From NCBI GenBank assembly GCA_023433405.1, contig JAEZCT010000021.1:1-10821 (forward strand): a DNA stretch of 10,821 nt. The letters run 5' to 3'. Shown piece after piece: positions 1-4,594 of this stretch; position 1 is the stretch's first letter, and each line of letters starts with the position of its first letter. The notes beneath the pieces are model-generated. The model was not told the origin of the DNA and ran no database searches. It saw only the letters and a program-made list of their open reading frames with translations. The stretch is from Bacillota bacterium (GTDB taxonomy: Bacteria > Bacillota > Clostridia > Oscillospirales > Ruminococcaceae). The position numbers and the translations under genes are program-made.

Positions 1-2
1 TG

Positions 3-116
3 CTTATTCACCGTAACTATATGGCCTTGCAACCTAAAAAGCGAAGTATCAAGTCTAACCTCCTAAGGTGCTTGGTCAGCGAACATGCTTTGTTGGAATT
101 GCTTAGGAGTTTGTGA
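3..116 (+). other. Open frame entering from the left edge, 37 codons, unrecognised
   Basis: One plus-strand frame is open from the window edge to a TGA at 114-116. It contains an internal ATG (MALQPKKRSIKSNL) with no Shine-Dalgarno sequence in front of it. It could be the tail of an upstream gene, but no family is recognised, the length is within chance for this composition, and the next functional signal is the tRNA promoter 30 bases on. Kept only because it touches the edge and cannot be excluded. Confidence 0.12.
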
Positions 117-121
117 AACTC
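60..121. repeat. Inverted repeats upstream of the tRNA promoter
   Basis: Two overlapping potential stem-loops are visible. CTCCTAAG at 60-67 pairs perfectly with CTTAGGAG at 102-109 across a 34-base loop. GAGTTT at 107-112 pairs with AAACTC at 116-121 around a GTG loop. The two share bases, so only one can form at a time. No T-run follows, so neither is a standard intrinsic terminator. They may end an upstream transcript or be incidental. Confidence 0.3.
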
Positions 122-145
122 ACGTGAAAAATACGCATAATATCA

Positions 146-174
146 TTGACATTCTGCTCGTTGCATGATATTAT
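146..174 (+). promoter_or_regulatory. Sigma-A-type promoter of the tRNA-Arg gene
   Basis: A perfect -35 hexamer TTGACA at 146-151 is followed after exactly 17 bases by TATTAT at 169-174, one mismatch from the -10 consensus. Transcription would start near 181, about 20 bases before the mature tRNA. Near-consensus promoters are usual for stable RNA genes, and the match to the tRNA immediately downstream makes the assignment strong. Confidence 0.85.
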
Positions 175-200
175 AGTAAGGCTGATTGTAGCAAAAATGT

Positions 201-277
201 GCGCTCGTAGCTCAGCTGGATAGAGTGACTGGCTACGAACCAGTAGGTCGGGGGTTCGAGTCCCTCCGGGCGCACCA
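201..277 (+). tRNA. tRNA-Arg, anticodon ACG
   Basis: A full cloverleaf can be folded by eye. The acceptor arm GCGCTCG (201-207) pairs with CGGGCGC (267-273) with one G-U. The D-arm is GCTC/GAGT. The anticodon stem ACTGG/CCAGT encloses the loop CTACGAA, which gives anticodon ACG. The T-stem GGGGG/CCCTC (250-254/262-266) encloses TTCGAGT. The discriminator is A274 and the CCA end (275-277) is encoded. ACG, modified to ICG in bacteria, reads CGU, CGC and CGA arginine codons. The gene is a single transcription unit with its own promoter and terminator. Confidence 0.97.
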
Positions 278-281
278 AAAT

Positions 282-325
282 AAGTCATGTATGAGTGTAA
301 ATCTCATATATGACTTTATTTTTTT
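282..325 (+). terminator. Intrinsic terminator of the tRNA-Arg unit
   Basis: AAGTCATGTATGAG (282-295) pairs with CTCATATATGACTT (303-316), 14 pairs with one G-U, around a 7-base loop. A run of seven T follows at 319-325. On the minus strand the same hairpin is followed only by a short T-poor stretch, so it could weakly end the convergent DUF1576 transcript as well. Confidence 0.9.
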
Positions 326-354
326 AGTTTTATCCTTGACTTTTGGGGGCTGTT

Positions 355-389
355 CCATCGTTATGTATATACAATTGTATCTGTGATGG
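355..389. repeat. Nested palindrome with ATACAATTGTAT core, 3' of the DUF1576 gene
   Basis: The 12-base perfect palindrome ATACAATTGTAT (369-380) lies inside a wider CCATC (355-359) / GATGG (385-389) pair. It sits just beyond the DUF1576 stop codon. The half-site ATTGTAT also occurs in the inverted repeat at 1829-1850. It may be a protein-binding site or part of a 3' RNA structure. There is no T-tract on either strand, so it is not a standard terminator. Confidence 0.3.
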
Positions 390-399
390 TGAAATAATT

Positions 400-1653
400 C
401 TATAAATCATCTGGCTTTAGCAATAATTTCGGTCGCCCCAATATGTTTAATATCGGTACCATTAACGCCGCAACAATACCGGCCGAGAAGCCGGTGTTGT
501 ATAAATTCATACCGCCATGCAAAATTCCGGAGTTTAAGACCACGGAGGAGTTAATGAAGCCGGCTGCAACGCCCCATTTCCACCCAAATTGTCCGGCAAT
601 GGGCGCCAACGAAGTGCCAAACAATGCCGCTATCAAGATTGCTGGATCATTTATGTTCCATGTTTTTGTGATACCGCCAAGTACCACGCCGATGAATATG
701 GGAGTAATATTGCGAAAATGCTTTCCAAACGCGCCAAAACCCGCAACTGTTAAAATACCGCCAATCGTCGGGCCGTTTAGACTGCCCCCTACCAATAAAA
801 TATAGGTTAATGCGAACAACCCGTTAATTCCCATATTGAGTAACACCGGAGCAAACCCTTCTGCTGCAATAAAATCACTGCTTAATCTACCGGGCAGTCT
901 GATGATTTTCCACCAATTAACAAAGACGCGTCTGCTCATTAAAACAGCAATTACCATCATGCTAAGGAAAAGCAACAGCAGGAACATTGCAAGCAACTGA
1001 TTATTACCTGTACTCCACACCATTCTGGTGTAGGTTGTGTACCCATAGGATTTGAAAACGGAAACAAATACTGTGCCCAAAATTCCCACGGAGAATCCGA
1101 TATTATACAGATTGTACCCCTCATGCAGTTTGAGAACATTCACGGATAGCGGAACAATCAATAAACCGGCACCAATGCCCGCAGCCAGACTCAGAACGAT
1201 TCGCGCCCATAGTGCCATTTCTGTTATAAACAGTAGTTCCGTTACCATTGGCGCGATGCTTGTAGCAAGTAAAGCTACATGCACATGATTTTTAAAGGGC
1301 TCTCTTTTTAATCTGGAATAGAGCCATACACCAAAAATAATAGGCCATACGTTTGCAATGTTTTTCCCAAACAACGCAAAGCTCCCCATTAAAAACACCG
1401 CAGCGACAGATACTCCGCCTATTTCCACTTTAAGCAGCAGCAGCATTACAAGTGATACCAGCATAAGAAGCCCTGAGTTAACAAACGCGGCGCCAATTCC
1501 TCCAACCGCCATATAATCAGTAATCAGGATTGCCGGCTCAACCACAATAGCTACTATGCCTCTCAGTACACTTGCAATTGGTTGTACAGAAAGCCCGAAC
1601 AGGATAAATGTAACTGCGATTAACACCAACACAATATACTTTGCACCATACAT
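400..1653 (-). CDS. DUF1576 family polytopic membrane protein, internally duplicated
   Basis: A 417-residue, very hydrophobic protein with roughly ten or more membrane-spanning stretches and no cleavable signal peptide. It matches my recollection of the DUF1576 family (PF07613), integral membrane proteins of unknown function, often transporter-like. The two halves repeat each other: FGKNIANVWPIIFGVWL at 95-111 with FGKHFRNITPIFIGVVL at 309-325, ATSIAP at 130-135 with GTSLAP at 346-351, and HEGYNLYNIGFSVGI at 177-191 with HGGMNLYNTGFSAGI at 379-393. The gene follows a TetR regulator on the same strand after 188 bases, so that regulator may control it. The annotated ATG has a poor ribosome site; a strong one lies 43 bases further upstream (see 1696-1704). 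Substrate unknown; transport is inference. Confidence 0.85.
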   Translation of the reverse strand: MYGAKYIVLVLIAVTFILFGLSVQPIASVLRGIVAIVVEPAILITDYMAVGGIGAAFVNSGLLMLVSLVMLLLLKVEIGGVSVAAVFLMGSFALFGKNIANVWPIIFGVWLYSRLKREPFKNHVHVALLATSIAPMVTELLFITEMALWARIVLSLAAGIGAGLLIVPLSVNVLKLHEGYNLYNIGFSVGILGTVFVSVFKSYGYTTYTRMVWSTGNNQLLAMFLLLLFLSMMVIAVLMSRRVFVNWWKIIRLPGRLSSDFIAAEGFAPVLLNMGINGLFALTYILLVGGSLNGPTIGGILTVAGFGAFGKHFRNITPIFIGVVLGGITKTWNINDPAILIAALFGTSLAPIAGQFGWKWGVAAGFINSSVVLNSGILHGGMNLYNTGFSAGIVAALMVPILNILGRPKLLLKPDDL

Positions 1654-1695
1654 AGAGGTCTTGCTAAACCTGTTAAAAAAAGTTGAGATATTGTT

Positions 1696-1704
1696 ACCTC
1701 CTCT
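1696..1704 (-). promoter_or_regulatory. Strong Shine-Dalgarno AGAGGAGGT, too far from the DUF1576 ATG
   Basis: On the minus strand AGAGGAGGT is an almost ideal ribosome binding site, yet the first ATG in the DUF1576 frame is 42 bases downstream. At the expected distance (6 bases after GGAGGT) the in-frame codon is ATC at 1689-1687, and the frame is open from there into the gene, adding ISTFFNRFSKTS before the ATG. Either a rare non-AUG start is used, an ancestral ATG has mutated, or translation starts inefficiently at 1653. Confidence 0.55.
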
Positions 1705-1786
1705 GACATGAAATACAATACGTTCTTTTGCTGCGTGATTTGACCATGTTTTATAAAACTATCCATTTTGTTAATAAAGTAGAATG

Positions 1787-1820
1787 ATAACGCTCTGTTG
1801 CGTTAAGAGCGGCTCGTTAT
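1787..1820. repeat. Interrupted inverted repeat in the TetR-DUF1576 gap
   Basis: ATAACG at 1787-1792 pairs with CGTTAT at 1815-1820. Inside this, CGCTCT at 1791-1796 can pair with AGAGCG at 1806-1811. It lies upstream of DUF1576 in the minus direction, and no T-tract follows. It could be an mRNA hairpin separating the two cistrons or an operator; the sequence alone does not decide. Confidence 0.3.
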
Positions 1821-1828
1821 GAGTAACC

Positions 1829-1850
1829 ATTGTATAATTTACTATACAAT
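1829..1850. promoter_or_regulatory. Perfect 8-bp inverted repeat, possible TetR-type operator
   Basis: ATTGTATA (1829-1836) and TATACAAT (1843-1850) are perfect inverted copies separated by six bases. The 22-base site spans the stop codon of the TetR gene and lies upstream of the DUF1576 gene. Dyads of this size are usual for TetR-family operators, and the half-site recurs at 369-380 and as ATACAAT at 1713-1719. The assignment to this regulator is inference; AT-rich DNA gives some such repeats by chance. Confidence 0.35.
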
Positions 1851-2549
1851 AATTTCAGCGCCCTTGAAGTAGACGGAAGTCATCTTTGCATATGCCTGCA
1901 AAAATGAAGCGCGTATTTCCACTTCACTTATCCCACTGGATTTTACAAAGTCATCGTAATAGGCTGCAAAATTAAACAGAGGGATAAAGCCGAAAAAGAG
2001 CTTAAAAATCAAATTGTCCGGCGACAAATGGAAATCCTGATCCGCATTGCATATGGTCATGAACAGCGAATCCTCATCCTTGTTGTAAAACATGTCCATG
2101 ACGCGAAAAAGGTCGTTATGATGCTTGCTGTTTTTCAATGATTCAAATATGAGTATCCTGACCACACTTCGATGGGAAAGAGCAAAATCAACCACCTCTT
2201 CATAATATCGAAGCCCCGCTTTATAAAAGCTCTGTGCGTCTGCCTCGGATGAAAAGCGCCATCGTTCACGCTCAATGTCCAGCTTTCCTGCTCTAATCAT
2301 TGCAACCACATTGTTCTCAATAAAGCTTCTTGCAATGGATGCCATATCATCAAACAGTTTTTGGATTATATGATCCAATATTGCCTCTTTGCTTTTAAAA
2401 TAATAGTAAATGAGCGCTTTATTGACACCGGCATCCTTCGCAATGCCGTCTACACTGGTTGCGTCAAACCCATCCTCGGAGAAATGCTGCTTTGCAACCT
2501 CAACAATCCGATTTTTTGTTTCTTCTGTTTCGTCTTTTACAAAAGGCAT
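1842..2549 (-). CDS. TetR/AcrR family transcriptional regulator
   Basis: A 235-residue protein with the TetR DNA-binding fold at its N-terminus, about residues 10-60. The helix-turn-helix core reads TSVDGIAKDAGVNKALIYYY, followed by FKSKEAIL, the hallmark of the family. The C-terminal ligand-binding and dimerisation part (about 70-235) is divergent, as is normal, so the effector cannot be predicted. The ATG is well placed, with AAGGAG eight bases upstream. Members usually repress a neighbouring transporter or enzyme gene and themselves; here the DUF1576 membrane protein gene follows on the same strand and is the obvious candidate target. An inverted repeat overlapping the stop codon is a possible binding site. 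The length is at the longer end of the family (usually 190-230). Confidence 0.93.
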   Translation of the reverse strand: MPFVKDETEETKNRIVEVAKQHFSEDGFDATSVDGIAKDAGVNKALIYYYFKSKEAILDHIIQKLFDDMASIARSFIENNVVAMIRAGKLDIERERWRFSSEADAQSFYKAGLRYYEEVVDFALSHRSVVRILIFESLKNSKHHNDLFRVMDMFYNKDEDSLFMTICNADQDFHLSPDNLIFKLFFGFIPLFNFAAYYDDFVKSSGISEVEIRASFLQAYAKMTSVYFKGAEIIV

Positions 2550-2741
2550 GGATTGTACTCCTTATCCGCAATTAATAACGATTACAACATCGGGGGCCTG
2601 TTGATGTTCCCACGAAGCTCCCGTGAAAGTTTTAAGGGAAATGCCATAGAGAGCATAAATTCTAAATAGCTTGATATCGCCGCGAATTTGCTTAGTAAGA
2701 TTTGTTTAATTATTGCCTTCTTGCTATAACTAACCGGTTGT

Positions 2742-2858
2742 TTAATAATAGTGTATCAGGTTTATGCATGCCCCGTCAAGCACTTTGACCATAATGACTT
2801 CCACTTTGTGTGCGTTGTCAACTGATATATGCCCAAGCAAGGTACATAAACACATCAT
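2742..2858 (-). CDS. Possible 38-residue small protein, unrecognised
   Basis: A short frame begins ATGATGTGTTTATG, giving MMCLCTLLGHISV, and ends at a TAA at 2744-2742. AAGGAG lies 12 bases before the first ATG, somewhat far but plausible. The start and size faintly recall the small CooT-type proteins that open with Met-Cys, but the frame is shorter than those (about 60-70 residues) and the likeness is too weak for an assignment. It may equally be chance or a decayed gene. Confidence 0.18.
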   Translation of the reverse strand: MMCLCTLLGHISVDNAHKVEVIMVKVLDGACINLIHYY

Positions 2859-3178
2859 TTTAAGTGCTCACTCCTTCACTCACCGGCAAAGAAAATATCT
2901 CCTTCATTCAGACTTTTTCCAGCCCGTAGATAAATACATGTTAACCCAAGCAATTTTAGTACAAATTCCATATTTTCAAATCAAGAAAATTTGCAGTCTA
3001 CTCTACCATCAAATAATAATTGTGCCGCTCAAGACAAAGTTGCATGGAAAAATATCACCTGCAAAGCTAAACTCATGAGGGCGAATAAAAATTGGTATGG
3101 AGCAGAGTATGAGTCACTAATACTAATCCCCTCAAAAAGAGTCGATAAAAATCCGCGTGAAAACCCATAAATTAAAGC

Positions 3179-3230
3179 TTTTTACTTGATTTTTATACTC
3201 TTTTAAATCGGATAGTAGTATAAGTAAAAA
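3179..3230. repeat. Bulged inverted repeat in AT-rich DNA
   Basis: TTTTTACTT (3179-3187) and TATACT (3194-3199) on the left together match AGTATAAGTAAAAA (3217-3230) on the right, leaving a short unpaired insert in the left arm. A second small hairpin, AAATAG/CTATTT around TGG, overlaps at 3228-3242. No proper T-tract terminator follows. The purpose is unknown, and the AT-richness lowers its significance. Confidence 0.3.
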
Positions 3231-3346
3231 TAGTGGCTATTTAACTTATTCGATAGATTATCCTGATCTTTGGGTTTCAGAACCCGTACTCAAGAAAAGA
3301 CCAGGGCCCCCGATATTATAAGAAGAAACATTTTGGGGGTAAAAAG

Positions 3347-3596
3347 ATGAGATATCCAAGCGACTTGACAGACAGCCAGTGGGACCGAATCTATGGTTTA
3401 TTTGAAGGAGAAAATCGCGGAAAGCATCTGTGCAAGCATCGATAAACGAGAGCTGATGAACGAGGTTCTGTATGTAGTAAAAACCGGTTGCCAATGGCGA
3501 CAACTTCCCCATGATTTTCCCCCCTAGAATATTTGTCTTGTCGAAACTTATGATACGATGCGCAGTGCACGTTGGGGTTATTCGAATATTATCTAT
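3347..3596 (+). pseudogene. Decayed N-terminal fragment of an IS5-family transposase
   Basis: An ATG at 3347 with GGGGGT upstream opens MRYPSDLTDSQWDRIYGLF, the characteristic N-terminus (DUF4096-type) of IS5-family transposases. The frame stops at TAA 3443-3445. The next frame then carries on the family pattern (KRELMNEVLYVVKTGCQWRQ, then LPHDFPP) up to a TAG at 3525-3527, where the family normally has an aromatic residue. There is thus one frameshift, one nonsense change, and loss of the catalytic two-thirds. What follows is the IS1595 element and beyond it an unrelated gene, so the fragment ends at or just before 3596. The right boundary given here is where the insertion begins, not a proven gene end. 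Non-functional. Confidence 0.85.
3589..3596. repeat. Target-site duplication TTATCTAT, left copy
   Basis: TTATCTAT directly abuts the left terminal repeat of the IS1595-family element and is repeated at 4587-4594 directly after the right one. Eight bases is the usual duplication length for the family, so both the element ends and the insertion event are well supported. Confidence 0.9.
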
Positions 3597-3620
3597 CATG
3601 GTTATCCCTTTGAGTAAGCC
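3597..3620 (+). repeat. Left terminal inverted repeat of the IS1595 element
   Basis: It begins CATGGTTATCCCTTTGAGT and matches the reverse complement of 4563-4586 at 23 of 24 positions, the difference being A versus C at position 20. The transposase stop codon TAA (3604-3602) is inside it. Confidence 0.93.
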
Positions 3621-4486
3621 GAAAAAGAGGTGACTAAGGCAACAGCAAGTCTGTCAAAAAGGGAAGCGCCGAAATAACGCCTGCTGAAACGAAAGCAAAA
3701 CTCATCCAAATAAGACTGTAGATACGCTTTCGGTAAACCGTGATAGGTGCCAAGAATAAAAGCCTTTGCGTTACTAATCATAATGTGCAGCCAATGCAGG
3801 GAACCTGAATCAGGCTTGTAGACTTTATGCTCATGGAGAAAAGCTTTTAGTGCCGGGAGATAACTTCGATAGCCGTCGCTGAGAATTTTACTGCCTTTTT
3901 CAACGGTATTCTCAGCGAATTTCATGACAGAAGTCTGCTTAATATTCTGTGTGATCCTCATTTTGAGAAATAAGGGATTACCTTTTGTATCCAAAGATAA
4001 AGCCACGAATACTTTTGCTTTCTCAGTACCGCGTCCACGCTTCTTACCAATGGTAGGACCGCCAAAGAAAGCGTCATCAAATTCTACAACACCACTCAGT
4101 TTATGCGTAGCGTCGCGCTGACCCATAGAGGAACGAATTCGTTTTAGTATGTACCATGCGGTTTTGTAAGTGACATTTATCATCGACTGAAGCTGTATCG
4201 CAGAAATTCCGCGTTTATCTTGAGATACAAAATACATTGCCAGAAACCATTTTGTCAACGGAAGATGGCTACGATGCATGACGGTGCCAGCAGTGACAGT
4301 CGTTTGGTGATGGCACTTGGCGCATTGTATCGCACCATTTGACAGTTTGCAATGGTTGCTTTCCCAACAATGGGGGCACCGAAAACCCTTCGGCCAACGT
4401 TTTTGGAACAAGTATTCTCTGCAATGGGATTCTTTGCTGAACTGTTGTTGAAAATGATACAGAGACATTCTTTTTACTTTTGACAT
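3602..4486 (-). CDS. IS1595-family (ISXO2-like) transposase
   Basis: A 294-residue transposase that excises and inserts the surrounding element. An N-terminal zinc ribbon shows CPHC at 37-40 and CAKC at 55-58, followed by a helical region and an ISXO2-like RNase-H-fold catalytic domain. The first catalytic Asp is in EFDDAFFGG (D137), the second in LSDGYRSY (D204), and the third position is N239 in MISNAKAF, as in the DD(N)K branch of the family. The end, LDEFCFRFSRR, is also typical. I chose the ATG at 4486, which has GAGGA eight bases upstream, over a GTG at 4501. A likely promoter inside the element ends in TATAAT near 4527-4522 on the minus strand. All motifs are intact, so the protein is probably active. 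Confidence 0.95.
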   Translation of the reverse strand: MSKVKRMSLYHFQQQFSKESHCREYLFQKRWPKGFRCPHCWESNHCKLSNGAIQCAKCHHQTTVTAGTVMHRSHLPLTKWFLAMYFVSQDKRGISAIQLQSMINVTYKTAWYILKRIRSSMGQRDATHKLSGVVEFDDAFFGGPTIGKKRGRGTEKAKVFVALSLDTKGNPLFLKMRITQNIKQTSVMKFAENTVEKGSKILSDGYRSYLPALKAFLHEHKVYKPDSGSLHWLHIMISNAKAFILGTYHGLPKAYLQSYLDEFCFRFSRRYFGASLFDRLAVALVTSFSAYSKG

Positions 4487-4562
4487 GACGCTTTTCCTCA
4501 CTTTTTAGTATCATGCCTTTATTATAAACTTTTATATGTCCCTTTGTCTGGACTTTTCTGTT

Positions 4563-4586
4563 GGCTGACTCAAAGGGATAACCATG
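4563..4586 (-). repeat. Right terminal inverted repeat of the IS1595 element
   Basis: Read on the minus strand it begins CATGGTTATCCCTTTGAGT, matching the left end with one difference. It is followed outward by the second copy of the TTATCTAT duplication. Confidence 0.93.
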
Positions 4587-4594
4587 TTATCTAT
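4587..4594. repeat. Target-site duplication TTATCTAT, right copy, containing the DUF4353 stop codon
   Basis: Identical to 3589-3596. On the minus strand its outer end supplies TAA, the stop codon of the lipoprotein gene, so the insertion kept the reading frame and its stop intact. Confidence 0.9.

Larger units (their letters stand above)
2550..3346. other. AT-rich intergenic stretch without a convincing gene
   Basis: About 800 bases hold the presumed TetR promoter region, a possible tiny minus-strand reading frame (2742-2858), a stretch open from 2933 to 3170 on the plus strand with no good start, and weak inverted repeats near 3179-3242. A longer plus-strand frame (2764-3078) has no ribosome site and a composition typical of non-coding DNA. 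No RNA gene or riboswitch was recognised. The region resembles decayed DNA beside insertion sequences. Confidence 0.5.
3597..4586 (-). mobile_element. Complete IS1595-family insertion sequence, 990 bp
   Basis: The element is bounded by 24-base terminal inverted repeats (23 of 24 identical) and an 8-base target duplication TTATCTAT. It holds one transposase gene on the minus strand whose stop codon lies inside the left terminal repeat. The intact frame, near-perfect ends and perfect duplication indicate recent insertion. Before insertion the DNA read straight from the decayed IS5-type fragment into the 3' end of the DUF4353 lipoprotein gene. The element lies in the same direction as that operon, so read-through from the operon can enter the transposase gene. 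Confidence 0.93.

Noticed and set aside
201..277. tRNA-Arg as the attachment site of an integrated element
   Set aside because: No duplicate of the tRNA 3' end and no integrase gene is seen in the window, so there is no support for integration here.
103..288. 61-residue minus-strand frame reading GGTRTPDLLVRSQSLYPAEL
   Set aside because: It is the antisense of the tRNA-Arg gene. This peptide is a well-known false protein produced by translating the reverse strand of tRNAs.
443..1288. Plus-strand frames opposite the DUF1576 gene (443-805, 1052-1288)
   Set aside because: They are shadows of a well-supported membrane protein gene, with no family likeness of their own.
2764..3078. 104-residue plus-strand frame
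   Set aside because: There is no ribosome binding site, no recognisable family, and the composition is that of non-coding AT-rich DNA. A different frame across the same DNA looks more protein-like.
2584..3320. GGCCCCCGAT-type match, inverted, upstream of the TetR gene (about 2584-2602) and upstream of the IS5 remnant (about 3303-3320), considered as ends of a lost element
   Set aside because: The likeness is about 18 bases with two mismatches and one indel, within chance for a window this size, and no target duplication or reading frame supports an element between them.
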